The notes beneath the pieces are model-generated. The model made no database searches and was not told where the DNA came from. It worked only from the letters and a program-made list of their open reading frames with translations. Positions 18,131-28,294 of a stretch of 64,000 nt of DNA are shown piece after piece; position 1 is the stretch's first letter, and every line of letters starts with the position of its first letter. This DNA comes from Pseudomonadota bacterium (GTDB taxonomy: Bacteria; Pseudomonadota; Gammaproteobacteria; Burkholderiales; JABEVD01): the NCBI GenBank assembly GCA_021848825.1, contig JAJZTQ010000009.1:1-64000 (forward strand), given 5' to 3'. A program made the position numbers and the translations under genes.

Positions 18131-18985
18131 ATGCATACAAGAAAAACAGCCACTCTGCTCGTCACCTGTCCGGACAGGAAAGGGCTCGTCGCGGGGATTT
18201 CCGAATTCCTTTTCAGCCACAACGCCAACATTCTGCATGCCGACCAGCATCAGGACGGCACCCTTTTCCTGATGCGCATAGAATGGGACCTGGGGGATTT
18301 CTCCCTTTCCATGAAAGACTTCGCGCATCGCTTCGAGCCGCTCGCAAGGAAATTCGAAATGCAATGGCGGATCGCCGATTCGGGCGCGAGAAAGCGCATG
18401 GCGATCTTCGTTTCCCGCTATGACCATTGCCTCGTCGACCTGCTCTACCGCCATCGGAGCGGCGAACTCGACTGCGAAATCCCGCTGATCATAGGAAACC
18501 ATCCGGATACCGAATCGATTGCGGGCTTCTACGGCATCCCCTTCCATCTCGTCGTCGTGACCCCTGAAAACAAGCGCGAAGCGGAAAGCGCGCAGCTCGA
18601 TCTCCTCAGCAAACACGAAATAGACTTCGTCGTGCTGGCAAGATACATGCAGGTTCTTTCAGGGGATTTTGTTGCGAGCCATGCCGACAGGATCATCAAC
18701 ATCCATCATTCGTTCCTCCCTGCATTCCACGGCGCCAAACCGTATCATAGGGCATTCGACAGAGGGGTGAAGCTGATCGGGGCGACAGCCCACTATGTCA
18801 CCGACCTGCTCGATGAAGGCCCGATCATCGAACAGGACGTGATCAGGGTATCGCACAGGGACGCGATCGAGGATCTCATCCAGAAAGGAAGGGACCTCGA
18901 GAAGATCGTGCTTTCGCGCGCCGTTCGCTGGCACCTGGAAAACAGGGTCGTGATCTGCGGAAACAAGACAGTCGTTTTCGACTAA
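18131..18985 (+). CDS. purU: Formyltetrahydrofolate deformylase
   Basis: The 284-aa protein has an N-terminal ACT domain (residues 5-80) and a formyltransferase-type domain with NIHHSFLPAFHGAKPYH and the aspartate in HYVTDLLDEGP. It hydrolyses 10-formyl-THF to formate and THF, balancing one-carbon pools and supplying formate for PurT. Convergent with petC, with no gap between them. Confidence 0.95.
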   Translation: MHTRKTATLLVTCPDRKGLVAGISEFLFSHNANILHADQHQDGTLFLMRIEWDLGDFSLSMKDFAHRFEPLARKFEMQWRIADSGARKRMAIFVSRYDHCLVDLLYRHRSGELDCEIPLIIGNHPDTESIAGFYGIPFHLVVVTPENKREAESAQLDLLSKHEIDFVVLARYMQVLSGDFVASHADRIINIHHSFLPAFHGAKPYHRAFDRGVKLIGATAHYVTDLLDEGPIIEQDVIRVSHRDAIEDLIQKGRDLEKIVLSRAVRWHLENRVVICGNKTVVFD

Positions 18986-19600
18986 TCAGTGGTTCCCTAG
19001 TTTTTTCCAGATCTTCTTCTTCAGGAAGAAGAGCAGTATGGTGAGAAAGACGAAATAGGCGATCACGTATTTGCCGAGCGTCGTCCGATCTTCCGCCTGC
19101 GGGTCTGACGCCCAGGCGAGGAATACCGAAACATCCCTCGCTTTCTTCTCGATCGCCGCTTTGCCGGCGGCATCCGCCTGCGCGATCATGAACACGTCAG
19201 GCATCTTGATGCCGGGAAACACCTTGTTCTGCGTCTGCCCCTTGGCGTCGGTATAGAACCCCGTGATCATCGAATAGATGTAATGCGCGCCCCCTTCCCT
19301 TGCCTTCGCCATCAGGGAAAGATCGGGCGGGACGGTGCCGAACATGCCGAGCTCGTCCTGCGGCGCCATCTGCGAAAGAAGCGGGGCACCCATTTCCTTG
19401 TCCCCGCGCATCGCATCGACCTGCGCCTTGGTGAAGCCTATCTTCATCAGGTCGTCATACTTGATGTATTTCAGGCTGTGGCAGGCATTGCAGACTTCGA
19501 GTGCGACGTGCGCGCCCCGCTGCACCTGAGTTTCTTCCGATTGCCCCGAAAGAGGAAAGACCAGGCAGAAAAGGAGCCCGACTATTCTTGATTTACGCAT
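18986..19600 (-). CDS. petC: Cytochrome c1 of the bc1 complex
   Basis: The 204-aa protein has a signal peptide, the heme motif CNACH (C37-H41), a later GIKMPDVF with the methionine ligand and a C-terminal membrane anchor (about residues 178-195). It passes electrons from the Rieske protein to a soluble cytochrome c. It is the last gene of petABC and its start overlaps petB by 8 bp. Confidence 0.95.
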   Translation of the reverse strand: MRKSRIVGLLFCLVFPLSGQSEETQVQRGAHVALEVCNACHSLKYIKYDDLMKIGFTKAQVDAMRGDKEMGAPLLSQMAPQDELGMFGTVPPDLSLMAKAREGGAHYIYSMITGFYTDAKGQTQNKVFPGIKMPDVFMIAQADAAGKAAIEKKARDVSVFLAWASDPQAEDRTTLGKYVIAYFVFLTILLFFLKKKIWKKLGNH

Positions 19601-20819
19601 TGCCTTCCGCCTCCGCTATTTCTCTTCTGGCCTGTTCTTCCACTGCAGCAGGCAGGCCTCTTGCCAATACCATTCTCTCTTCCCATCTCGAAACAAAGGG
19701 CAGCAGCAGGAAGATCAGGAAATAGATCGTCGTCGAAATTTCCCCGACCGTCTTCAGCGGCCCGGTAGGCGGGTTCGCCCCGACATAACCCAGCACGAAG
19801 ATGTTGATCACGAAGATGTAGAACATCGCCCTGTAGACAGGCCTGTACCTCGCCCCGCCCGTAATCCTGGAACGGTCGAGATAGGGCATGGCTGCGAAGA
19901 TCAGAACCGATATCGCCATCGCCACGACCCCGCCCGCCAGATCGGGCACCGAGCGCAATATCGCGTAGAAAGGCAGGAAGTACCATTCGGGAACGATGTG
20001 CGCAGGGGTCTGCATCGGATTTGCAGGGATGTTGTTCGCCGCCTCGATGAAGAGATCGGGCTTGAAGAAGACGATCAGCAGGTAGACGATCATGAACACG
20101 CCCAGGCCGAACAGATCCTTGATCGTGAAATAGGGATGGAAGGGAATGTTGTCCTTGTCGGCAAGATTGATCCCCGAAGGATTGCTGCTCCTCACTGTAT
20201 GCAGGGCGACCAGATGGATCACGACTGCGGCGAAGATGAGGAAGGGGAAAAGGTAATGCAGGGAGAAGAACCTCGTCAGCGTAGGATCATCCACCGTGAA
20301 CCCGCCTCGCAGCCAGGTCACGATCTCCTGCCCGTATACGGGCGTGGCCTTGAAGAGGCTGGTGATCACCTGAGCGCCCCAGTATGACATCTGTCCCCAG
20401 GGAAGCAGATAACCCATGAAGGCTGTCGCCATCATCAAGAGCAGAAGTCCCTGCCCTGTCCACCACAGCAGCTCTCTCGGACGCCTGTACGAACCGTAAT
20501 AGAGCGTTCTCGCCATATGGGTGTAGATCACGGCGAAAAATGCCGAAGCGCCGGTCGAATGCAGATAGCGTATCAGCCAGCCGTAATTGACTTCGCGCAT
20601 GATGTGCTGGATCGAGTCGAAGGCGAGCTTGGAATCCGGCTTGTAATGCATGGCGAGGAATACGCCTGTCACGATCTGGATGACGAGCACGAATCCTGCC
20701 AGAAAACCGAATCCCCACCAGTAGCTCAGGTTGCGGGGAGTGGGATAATCCGTCAGTTCATGCTTGATGAAATAGCTCAGGGGAAAACGCTGATCAACCC
20801 AGGAAATGATCTTGCTCAT
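19593..20819 (-). CDS. petB: Cytochrome b of the bc1 complex
   Basis: The 408-aa protein has eight or more membrane helices, the b-heme histidines on helices two and four, and the quinol-site motif PEW (VPEWYFLPFY). It is the core of the quinol:cytochrome c oxidoreductase. The start ATG at 20819 overlaps the petA stop (TGATG). Confidence 0.96.
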   Translation of the reverse strand: MSKIISWVDQRFPLSYFIKHELTDYPTPRNLSYWWGFGFLAGFVLVIQIVTGVFLAMHYKPDSKLAFDSIQHIMREVNYGWLIRYLHSTGASAFFAVIYTHMARTLYYGSYRRPRELLWWTGQGLLLLMMATAFMGYLLPWGQMSYWGAQVITSLFKATPVYGQEIVTWLRGGFTVDDPTLTRFFSLHYLFPFLIFAAVVIHLVALHTVRSSNPSGINLADKDNIPFHPYFTIKDLFGLGVFMIVYLLIVFFKPDLFIEAANNIPANPMQTPAHIVPEWYFLPFYAILRSVPDLAGGVVAMAISVLIFAAMPYLDRSRITGGARYRPVYRAMFYIFVINIFVLGYVGANPPTGPLKTVGEISTTIYFLIFLLLPFVSRWEERMVLARGLPAAVEEQARREIAEAEGNA

Positions 20820-21340
20820 CACGCTTTTCCTATCAGTATCTTGTTTTCTGCGACGAAATGATAAGGCGGGATATGGAGATTCTTCGGCGCAGGCCCGGTG
20901 ATGATTCTCCCGCTGTTGTCATAGACGCTGCCGTGGCAGGGACAAAGCCAGCCAGTCGCGGTCTTGTTGGGCACGCAGCCGAGATGGGTGCATATCCCGA
21001 TCACCACCAGCCATTCCGGTTTTTCGACGCGCTTGGAATCGGGTTCCGGATCCTTCCCGCCGGGTGAGGCCTCCATCGCCTTGATCTCGTCAGGCGTCCT
21101 GTGAACGACGAATACAGGCTTGCCCTGCCATGGAAATGTCTTTTCCTGGCCGGGCTCGATGCCCGAAAGATCGATTTCTGTCGTCGCCTTTGCCAGCACA
21201 TCCGAAGAAGGATTCATGCTGCTGACAAATGGCACGCATGCCGCAGCCACTCCTGCTGCCGCGACCCCCGCGGTCACCGTCCCGAGGAAATCACGCCTCG
21301 ATAGGTCCGTACCTTCCTTGATGATATGTTCTTCTGCCAT
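20819..21340 (-). CDS. petA: Rieske iron-sulfur protein of the bc1 complex
   Basis: The 173-aa protein starts with a Tat-type signal-anchor (SRRDFLG) and carries the two Rieske boxes CTHLGC (C117, H119) and CPCHG (C133 or C135, H136). It takes electrons from quinol and hands them to cytochrome c1. It heads petABC. An inverted repeat GTAAC-N8-GTTAC at 21413-21430 lies upstream and could be an operator; no known regulator fits. Confidence 0.95.
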   Translation of the reverse strand: MAEEHIIKEGTDLSRRDFLGTVTAGVAAAGVAAACVPFVSSMNPSSDVLAKATTEIDLSGIEPGQEKTFPWQGKPVFVVHRTPDEIKAMEASPGGKDPEPDSKRVEKPEWLVVIGICTHLGCVPNKTATGWLCPCHGSVYDNSGRIITGPAPKNLHIPPYHFVAENKILIGKA

Positions 21341-21439
21341 GGCTCACTATATTAAGAAAGTCTTATGAAAAATCCTAGCACAAATTCGATGCCGGAGAAT
21401 AACCCTATTAGCGTAACTCCTAATTGTTACAATTCATGT

Positions 21440-22756
21440 TCAAAGAAATCTGGCGACGAGCGCATCCTCCAGTCCTTCGTCAAGCGGTATGAAAACCCTG
21501 TGCCCTGCGCCGGGCGCGACAGCAATCTCTTCCCCCGATTCGCTCTGCATTCTTTCGACTTCCACGACCCTGTTGCCTTTCGGATGGATGATCTCCAGCC
21601 TGTCCCCCACCTGGAACCGGTTCTTGACGGAAATTTCAGCCATGCCCGATTCGATTTTGCCGATATCCCCGACATAAAGGCTGCGTGACGACTCGGAATG
21701 CCCCCTGATGTAATTCTGATATTCGGGGGTATGATGGCGCTCGTAGAAGCCGTCGGTATAGCCGCGATTTGCAAGCCCTTCCAGCTCCGCAAGAAGAGCA
21801 GGATCGAAAGGCCTGCCGCTTGCCGCATCGTCTATTGCTCGCCTGTAAACCTGGGCAACCCTCGCTACATAATAGATCGACTTTGTCCGTCCCTCAACCT
21901 TGAGCGAATCGACGCCTATCTCCGCGAGCTTTCCGACATGCTCGACTGCCCGCAGATCCTTCGAGTTCATGATGTAGGTGCCGTGCTCGTCCTCGAGTAT
22001 CGGCATCAACTCTCCAGGCCTCTTCGATTCTTCTATGAGATAGACCGAATCGGCCAGAGGATGGCGAAGCTGGCTGCCGCAATCGGCGATCGAGGCCTTT
22101 TCGAAGTCGAAATCGATGATGCCGCGCGCCTCGTCTTCCAGTGCCGGAGAAACCTTGTAATCCCATCTGCATGAGTTGGTGCAGGTCCCCTGGTTCGGAT
22201 CCCTGTGATTGAAGTAGCCAGAGAGCAGGCAGCGTCCCGAATACGCGATGCAGAGCGCGCCGTGGACGAAAACCTCCAGTTCCATGTCGGGGCAGTTCTG
22301 CCTGATCTCCGAGATTTCGTCCAGGGAAAGCTCCCGGGATAAAATGACCCTGGCGAGTCCCAGATTTTTCCAGAATCTGACTGAAGCATAATTCACGGTA
22401 TTGGCCTGGACGGAAAGATGGACAGGCATTTCAGGCCATTTTTCCCTGACCATCATGATGAGACCGGGGTCCGCCATAATGAGCGCATCGGGCTTCATGT
22501 CTATGATCGGTTCCATGTCCTTCAGATAGGTTTTCACCTTGGCATTGTGGGGCATCAGGTTGCTCGCGACATAGAATTTCCTGCCGAGCATTCTCGCCCT
22601 TTCTATCCCTTCCCTGATTTCGTCATGACCGAATTCGTTGTTTCTCGCCCTGAGAGAATACCTGGGCTGGCCCGCGTAAACGGCATCCGCCCCGAAGGAA
22701 AAGGCTGCATTCATTTTCTCCAGGCTGCCTGCTGGAAGCAATAGTTCCGGTTTCAT
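21440..22756 (-). CDS. trhP: tRNA U34 hydroxylation protein TrhP (peptidase U32 family, YegQ)
   Basis: The 438-aa protein follows E. coli YegQ almost block by block: GADAVYAGQPRYSLR, HGALCIAYSGRCLLSGY, DPNQGTCTNSCRW and DEHGTYIMNSKDLRA. YegQ/TrhP makes 5-hydroxyuridine at wobble position 34 of tRNAs, using prephenate and an Fe-S centre; the cysteine-rich segment suits that. The start at 22756 has AAGGA five bases upstream; open frame continues 5' without support. It is divergent from the chemoreceptor and about 100 bp upstream of petABC. Confidence 0.92.
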   Translation of the reverse strand: MKPELLLPAGSLEKMNAAFSFGADAVYAGQPRYSLRARNNEFGHDEIREGIERARMLGRKFYVASNLMPHNAKVKTYLKDMEPIIDMKPDALIMADPGLIMMVREKWPEMPVHLSVQANTVNYASVRFWKNLGLARVILSRELSLDEISEIRQNCPDMELEVFVHGALCIAYSGRCLLSGYFNHRDPNQGTCTNSCRWDYKVSPALEDEARGIIDFDFEKASIADCGSQLRHPLADSVYLIEESKRPGELMPILEDEHGTYIMNSKDLRAVEHVGKLAEIGVDSLKVEGRTKSIYYVARVAQVYRRAIDDAASGRPFDPALLAELEGLANRGYTDGFYERHHTPEYQNYIRGHSESSRSLYVGDIGKIESGMAEISVKNRFQVGDRLEIIHPKGNRVVEVERMQSESGEEIAVAPGAGHRVFIPLDEGLEDALVARFL

Positions 22757-22842
22757 TTCATCCTTTTGCGACATTCTTGACAAAGTCCGGATATTATCCG
22801 AGGATCGACGCTTAAATAATATATTCACCGGAAATATTTCTC

Positions 22843-22869
22843 TAAAGAATAGCGGATCCGGCCCGATAT
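22843..22869 (+). promoter_or_regulatory. Candidate sigma-28 (FliA) promoter of the chemoreceptor gene
   Basis: TAAA (22843-22846), a 15-bp spacer and CCCGATAT (22862-22869) match the FliA consensus TAAA-N15-GCCGATAA at all four -35 bases and six of eight -10 bases. It lies just before the chemoreceptor, the usual target class. No flagellar gene is in the window. Confidence 0.65.
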
Positions 22870-22895
22870 AAATACAGGCAGCACTGGAGGCACAC

Positions 22896-24965
22896 ATGAA
22901 AAAGAATTTTCCCGTCACGCAGGTGGAGAAGCCGTTCCCGGAAAAACTCCGCCTCGTCTCGAAAACGGATCTGAAGGGGATCACCACCTACGCCAACGAC
23001 GCATTCGTCGAAATGAGCGGATTCTCAAGGGAAGAACTCGTAGGCAAAAGCCACAACGTGGTGCGTCATCCCGACATGCCGCCCCAGGCCTTCAAGTGGC
23101 TGTGGGACACCCTGAAAGAGGGGAAGCCGTGGCGCGGCCTCGTCAAGAACCGCTGCAAGAATGGAGACCATTACTGGGTCAAGGCGCTCGTCGTTCCTGT
23201 CAAGGAAAACGACAAGACGGTCGGCTACATGTCAGTGAGGAATCCCCCTACCCGGGCCGAAGTGAGCGAAGCAGACAGCCTTTACAAGGCGCTCAACGAA
23301 TCGGGGGCGCAGATCGGATCGAAATTCGACAAGTACCGCTTCAAGAATCTCAGGCTCAAGACCAAGCTCCAGATCGTGATCCAGGGAACCCTGCTCGTCG
23401 TGCTGGTTTCGGCGCAGCTCTGGATTTCACACAATTTCAGGGAAAAGACCCTGGCCAATGCGAAAACCCATGCGGAGCAGGTTGCGAACGAAACCATAGA
23501 CAGCGCCAACATGCTGATGGAAACGGGCACGATCAGCGATCCCGCGAACAGGAAGCTGCTGATCGAAAAACTCGAATCGAGCGGAAACATCAAGTCGGTC
23601 AGGCTTGTCCGGGCGCAGCAGGTGGTGAATCAATTCGGCCCGGGGCTTCCGGAGGAGCATGTCAGAGATGAAATCGAGCAGAAGGCCATCGATTCCAAGA
23701 AGCCCATTTATTCGCTGACCCTCGATTCATCCGGCGCCCCCCTGTTCAGGGCGGTCACCCCTTACATCGTCAGCCACAACTTCCACCATACTGACTGCCT
23801 GAATTGCCACATGGTCCAGGTCGGAAGCGTAAACGGCGCATCCGACATCCTGATCGATCTGAGCACCGACTTCGCTCAGCTTCATGACATCCAGCTGAAG
23901 CTCACGATCGGGCAGCTCCTGCTCCAGGTCTTCCTGTTCTTCTTCATCGGCAGATGCGTCGAGGTTTTCGTCAAGAAGCCGCTTGGCCTTGCGATGAAGC
24001 AATTCGACAAGATCATCCAGGGCGATCTGGGCGCCGACATCGACATCTCCGGACGAGACGAAATGGGCGATCTGCTCTGCGCCATCCAGACCATGCAGGC
24101 GCATATCCAGGTGATGCTGGATGAAATGGGGCTTGCCGCCTCGATGATCGAAGAAGGATGCAGCAATCTGAATTCCCAGGTGATCCAGGTCGCAGAACAT
24201 TCGAAGGAACAGAACGACCATGTCAGGCAGATCGCAAGCACCATGGAGGAGCTCAGCCAGTCCGTTTCAGAAGTCGCCAATTCCTCCAACGATTCCGCTT
24301 CAGCCGCCGTCGCCTCCCAAAAGATCATCGAGGAAAACAACCAGCGCATGGAGGAAAGCCTGGCCGCCACTTCGCGCGTTGTCGAAGCCGTCCAGTCTTC
24401 CAGCCAGACCATACTGGACCTGAAGGAGGCGATCCAGAAGATCGGCGCCATCACCAAGGTCATCAAGGAGATCGCGGACCAGACCAACCTGCTCGCGCTG
24501 AATGCAGCGATCGAGGCTGCGAGGGCCGGAGAACAGGGAAGAGGCTTTGCCGTCGTCGCCGATGAAGTCAGGAAGCTCGCCGAAAGGACGACTTCGAGCA
24601 CCATAGACATCACCGAAATGGTCGACAATATCCACCAGGTGACCCAGGCTGCAGTGGTCTCGATGAATCAGGCGGTCGATGAAGTGGGCAGGAGCATCGA
24701 GCTCAGCAATGCCAACACAGAAGGACTGAAGCAGGTCATGCAGGCGAGCAACCAGGTCACCGAAGGCGCGCAGCATATCGCCACGGCATCCAAGGAGCAG
24801 TCGCTTGCAAGCGAGGAAGTCGCGAGAAGCCTGGAACATATCACCGGGCTCGTCGAGCACAACAGCAAGCTCGCTGAAGCAGCGAAAGAAGCGTCGACCG
24901 AGCTCACCAGAAAGGCTGCAGAACTGCAGGCGATGGTCCAGCACTTCGAGGTGAATTCAAACTAG
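22896..24965 (+). CDS. Aer-like methyl-accepting chemotaxis protein with periplasmic heme c site
   Basis: The 689-aa receptor has, in order: a cytoplasmic PAS domain close to Aer (residues 20-115; VVRHPDMP and KNGDHYW, residues used for FAD binding in Aer), a first membrane helix (about 160-178), a periplasmic domain (179-335) with CLNCH at 301-305, a second helix (336-358), HAMP, and the signalling hairpin (tip [14 protein letters not shown]). The CxxCH with the following strand resembles heme-c sensor domains of Geobacter-type chemoreceptors. It may thus read both cytoplasmic redox and a periplasmic redox cue. No CheR/CheB-binding pentapeptide is seen at the C-terminus. A GGAGG site and a FliA-type promoter precede it. 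Confidence 0.92.
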   Translation: MKKNFPVTQVEKPFPEKLRLVSKTDLKGITTYANDAFVEMSGFSREELVGKSHNVVRHPDMPPQAFKWLWDTLKEGKPWRGLVKNRCKNGDHYWVKALVVPVKENDKTVGYMSVRNPPTRAEVSEADSLYKALNESGAQIGSKFDKYRFKNLRLKTKLQIVIQGTLLVVLVSAQLWISHNFREKTLANAKTHAEQVANETIDSANMLMETGTISDPANRKLLIEKLESSGNIKSVRLVRAQQVVNQFGPGLPEEHVRDEIEQKAIDSKKPIYSLTLDSSGAPLFRAVTPYIVSHNFHHTDCLNCHMVQVGSVNGASDILIDLSTDFAQLHDIQLKLTIGQLLLQVFLFFFIGRCVEVFVKKPLGLAMKQFDKIIQGDLGADIDISGRDEMGDLLCAIQTMQAHIQVMLDEMGLAASMIEEGCSNLNSQVIQVAEHSKEQNDHVRQIASTMEELSQSVSEVANSSNDSASAAVASQKIIEENNQRMEESLAATSRVVEAVQSSSQTILDLKEAIQKIGAITKVIKEIADQTNLLALNAAIEAARAGEQGRGFAVVADEVRKLAERTTSSTIDITEMVDNIHQVTQAAVVSMNQAVDEVGRSIELSNANTEGLKQVMQASNQVTEGAQHIATASKEQSLASEEVARSLEHITGLVEHNSKLAEAAKEASTELTRKAAELQAMVQHFEVNSN

Positions 24966-26213
24966 GAAGGCAAGCAGCACACCGGCAAACGAAAGGGCGA
25001 CGAGGCATGCCGTCGCCGGAAGGCTGGACCTGAATCCAAGGAAGATCGCTGCGTAAATCGACTTCAGGATGTTGTTCGAAGAGGCGGCGATCAGGATAGC
25101 CGAATCGAGCACATGGAGCGGCGCCCCACCCGCTCCGCCCTGCGCCATGCTCAAGACGAATGGATCGATGTCCGTCACGCCGACTATGCTCGCAAGCCAG
25201 TATATGCCGGATTCGCCGAATTTCATCCTGACCCAGGTCGAGGCAGCCGAAATTGCCACGAAAAGGAGAGCGAAAAGAAGCGCTGCGCTCAGTTCGAGAG
25301 GATTCGACTGCATGGCGATTTGCCCGCCCCCATCCGAATTGCCGTTCTTCCGGCAAAACCAGGTAAGCAGCAGTCCTGCCAGGAAAAGCCCGGCAAGATC
25401 GGGAAGAAGCGATATCGCCAGCTGAAGATTGAAAATGGCCACCACGACGCAGAGCCTCAGGTACATCAGGGAAGTGGCGAGAACGATGCCGGAAAGGATT
25501 TCAGACCTCGCGAAAGCCCCTTCCTTTCCCTGTTTCGCGAGCACCACGGTCGTTGCCGTGGAGGAATAAAGCCCGCCAAGGACGGATGCGGCGAGCAGCC
25601 CTTTTTCAGGGGAAACATAGCGCCTGATCATGTAGCTTGCATAGGAAAGCGTCGAGACGACAACCACGGCCAGCCAGACCTGATGAGGCGTGATCGCGCT
25701 CAATTTCGTGACCGGGTGATCGGGAAGAAGCGGAAGCACGATGCCTGTCAGGACCAGAAATTTTCCTCCCGTCATGATCTCGTCCGAAGGAAGCTTCTGG
25801 GCGAGCTCATGAAGACTCTGGCGCGCGCCGAGAAGCAGCACCGCGGCAACCGAGAAGGAAACGGCGACCCAGTGGGGCTCCATCAGGGAAATCGGCCCCA
25901 GGAGATAGGCGATCAGGTTGCAGACCGGAATGATGAGCCCGCCCCCCGGCTCGGCCGCGGGCGTTCCTTCCGACCATCTTGCATGGTAATAGGCATAAAG
26001 CCATATGCCAAGGACGACGAGCCCGGCGCAAAAGGCGGCTGCATGAACAGGATCGACGAGATAGAGCCCTGCGCCTGAAAGCGCGAGCATCGGAAATGTC
26101 CTGACTCCGCCGGGGCGCTTTTTGGGACTCTTGACATAGAATTCCTCGAAAGCGAGCCCGAAGAAAAAGGAAAGCCCGAGCACGAGGGCGAGATTTTCAG
26201 GTTCGAGCGTCAA
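24957..26213 (-). CDS. MgtC/DUF4010 family inner-membrane protein
   Basis: The 418-aa protein has about twelve hydrophobic helices. The N-terminal third resembles MgtC/SapB (FGLAFEEFY...[11 protein letters not shown]) and the rest DUF4010 ([23 protein letters not shown]). Transport of a small molecule or ion is often suggested but not shown. The start is TTG at 26213 with AAGGAG five bases upstream, overlapping the histidine kinase stop (TTGA), so it is coupled to the two-component system. It converges with the chemoreceptor (9-bp overlap). Confidence 0.85.
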   Translation of the reverse strand: MTLEPENLALVLGLSFFFGLAFEEFYVKSPKKRPGGVRTFPMLALSGAGLYLVDPVHAAAFCAGLVVLGIWLYAYYHARWSEGTPAAEPGGGLIIPVCNLIAYLLGPISLMEPHWVAVSFSVAAVLLLGARQSLHELAQKLPSDEIMTGGKFLVLTGIVLPLLPDHPVTKLSAITPHQVWLAVVVVSTLSYASYMIRRYVSPEKGLLAASVLGGLYSSTATTVVLAKQGKEGAFARSEILSGIVLATSLMYLRLCVVVAIFNLQLAISLLPDLAGLFLAGLLLTWFCRKNGNSDGGGQIAMQSNPLELSAALLFALLFVAISAASTWVRMKFGESGIYWLASIVGVTDIDPFVLSMAQGGAGGAPLHVLDSAILIAASSNNILKSIYAAIFLGFRSSLPATACLVALSFAGVLLAFLV

Positions 26214-27628
26214 GTCTTCTCCTTCTCAGCTTTCGGAAATTTCACCCTCACCCACAGCCCTTTTCCGTTCTCGCCCGTATCCAGCGTCACTTCGGCATGA
26301 TGCAGATCGGAGATGCGCTTCACGATTGAAAGTCCCAATCCGCTGCCGCTCGCCCTGTTTCCCAGGGTCCTGTAAAAACGCTCGAAAACGTTGGCCCGTT
26401 CCTGCGGATCGATGCCCGGTCCGTTGTCGATGACGTCGAGCCAGACCGCCTCATTGTCCTCCCCTGTCCTGACCTCGACCTGCCCCTCCTCGGGCGTGTA
26501 TCGGATGGCGTTCCTGACGAGGTTGCTGGTCAGGATCCCGATCATTTGCGGATCTCCCTTGACCATCGTTCTCGGCGCTTCCTCGAAGGCAAGCTCTATG
26601 CTTTTCGCGAGCGCCTCAGGGGCGAGCTCGGTCAAGACCCCTACCACGACAGTGTGGAGATCGAATTTCTCGTTGTCCACCTTGGCGAACTGGGGGTCCA
26701 GTCTCGCCAAAGTCAGCAATTGTTGCACGAGATGAGTGGCGCGGTCGACCCCGCCTATCACCTGTTCGAGCGCCTTCTTCCGCTGCGCATCTTCGTTCGC
26801 CCTCATCGCCACCTGCGCCTGCGTCTTGAGCGCTGCAAGCGGGGTGCGCAGCTCGTGCGCAGCATCGGCAGTGAAGCGCCGCTCGTTCTCGAAGGAATGC
26901 TCGAGCCTGGCAAGCAACGTATTGATCGAATCGACGAGCGGCCTGAGTTCCCCCGGCACATCGGAGATGACGATGGGCTTCAGATTTTCGACTGCGCGCT
27001 GCTTCACTTCGTCGGATACCCAGTTGACCGGCTTCAGCCCCCGCTCAATGCTGAACCAGACGAGCGGCGCGATCATCGGAATGGTCAGAAGGAATGGCAC
27101 AAGCAGGCTCAAAGCGATCCTTCCGGCCAGTTCGTTGCGGATCTGCTGGAGCTGTCCGACCTGGATCTGCAGCGTGTGTTCGCTGTTCCAGTGAGAATAG
27201 ACGCGCCACCTCTTCCCGTCTATCAGGCTGTCGCTGAAGCCCTCGGAATGTTCGGAAAGAATCCTTTCGGGCGTGGTCGCCGAGCGTAGCAGCAGGTTGC
27301 CGTTGCTGTCCCTGATCTGGAAAGCGATTTTTCTTTCGTATTCCAGGGTGGGATGTTCGCTGTCGGAGACGACGCCCGTCCCTTCCGAAATCGCCGTGCT
27401 CGCCTGATCGAGCAGCACTCTGGCGGATTCGGCAAGCTGGGCATCGAATAGTTCGTCAGTCTCGCGATGGGAATTGAAATAGGCGAGAAGCGAGATGAGC
27501 AGCAGAAGAAACGAGATCGAGGAAAGAATGAGCTTGAGCAGGCGCCTTCTGAGCGAATTCCCGGTGAAGGAGAGATGGAAGGCGCTGATCCATTTCAAAA
27601 GATCGGCAACGGTCAATTCACCCCGCAT
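26210..27628 (-). CDS. Sensor histidine kinase (QseC/PmrB type)
   Basis: The 472-aa kinase has a first membrane helix (about residues 26-46), a periplasmic sensor of about 110 residues, a second helix, a HAMP-like linker, then the H-box (AAHELRTPLAAL), N-box (RNAIRYTPE), DNGPGID and GSGLGLSIV. It should phosphorylate the response regulator next door. The start at 27628 has AAGGA six bases before it; an ATG at 27634 overlaps the regulator stop and is the alternative. The ligand is unknown; the downstream membrane protein may be a target. Confidence 0.93.
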   Translation of the reverse strand: MRGELTVADLLKWISAFHLSFTGNSLRRRLLKLILSSISFLLLLISLLAYFNSHRETDELFDAQLAESARVLLDQASTAISEGTGVVSDSEHPTLEYERKIAFQIRDSNGNLLLRSATTPERILSEHSEGFSDSLIDGKRWRVYSHWNSEHTLQIQVGQLQQIRNELAGRIALSLLVPFLLTIPMIAPLVWFSIERGLKPVNWVSDEVKQRAVENLKPIVISDVPGELRPLVDSINTLLARLEHSFENERRFTADAAHELRTPLAALKTQAQVAMRANEDAQRKKALEQVIGGVDRATHLVQQLLTLARLDPQFAKVDNEKFDLHTVVVGVLTELAPEALAKSIELAFEEAPRTMVKGDPQMIGILTSNLVRNAIRYTPEEGQVEVRTGEDNEAVWLDVIDNGPGIDPQERANVFERFYRTLGNRASGSGLGLSIVKRISDLHHAEVTLDTGENGKGLWVRVKFPKAEKEKT

Positions 27629-27630
27629 CC

Positions 27631-28290
27631 TCATTCCTTCTGGATGACGTACCCCACCCCCCTGATCGTCCTGATCAGCTTGGTGCCAAGCTTCCTTCTG
27701 AGATGGTGTATGTGCACTTCGAGGGCATTGCTTTCCACCTCCTCGTTCCAGCCATAGAGGCTTTGCTCCAGCCTGTCCCTCGAAAGCACGATCCCGGTAT
27801 TTTCCATCAGTTCCCTCAGCACGGCGAATTCCCTCGGCGACAGGCCGACTTCCTCTCCCTCCAGCGTCACCTTGTGGGCTGCGGGATCGAGCACGATGTT
27901 GTCGTGCACCAGCAGGGGTTCCGCTCGCCCCATCTTTCTTCTCGTAAGGGCTCGAATTCTCGCCGCGAGCTCGTCGAGATCGAAAGGCTTGACGACATAG
28001 TCGTCCGCACCGCAATCGAGGCCGAGTATCCTGTCGGCAACCGTATCGCGCGCAGTCAGGATGATCACCGGGACGGTCATTCCCCGGTTCCTGATCAGCT
28101 TCAGGAGATCTATTCCCGAAAGACGGGGAAGGCCCAGATCGAGAATCATCAGGCCGTAATTTTCCGATTCGAGCGCGGCAAGCGCTTCCCTGCCGTCCTT
28201 CACCCAATCCACCGTGAATCTCTCCTGGGCAAGCCCGACACGCACCCCGTCCCCCAGGGATTCGTCGTCTTCAACAAGGAGGATTCTCAT
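27631..28290 (-). CDS. OmpR/QseB-family response regulator
   Basis: The 219-aa protein has a receiver domain with phospho-acceptor D51 (ILDLGLP), the DD pair at residues 8-9 and a conserved lysine (VVKPFD), then an OmpR winged helix ending GVGYVIQ. It is the first gene of the regulator-kinase-DUF4010 operon and lies 4 bp downstream of the TPR gene, so the operon may begin there. Confidence 0.95.
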   Translation of the reverse strand: MRILLVEDDESLGDGVRVGLAQERFTVDWVKDGREALAALESENYGLMILDLGLPRLSGIDLLKLIRNRGMTVPVIILTARDTVADRILGLDCGADDYVVKPFDLDELAARIRALTRRKMGRAEPLLVHDNIVLDPAAHKVTLEGEEVGLSPREFAVLRELMENTGIVLSRDRLEQSLYGWNEEVESNALEVHIHHLRRKLGTKLIRTIRGVGYVIQKE

Positions 28291-28294
28291 GGAA

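Noticed and set aside
27635..28207. Longer histidine kinase start reaching into the response regulator
   Set aside because: The extension is the regulator gene read in another frame; the ribosome site and family N-terminus place the start at 27628.
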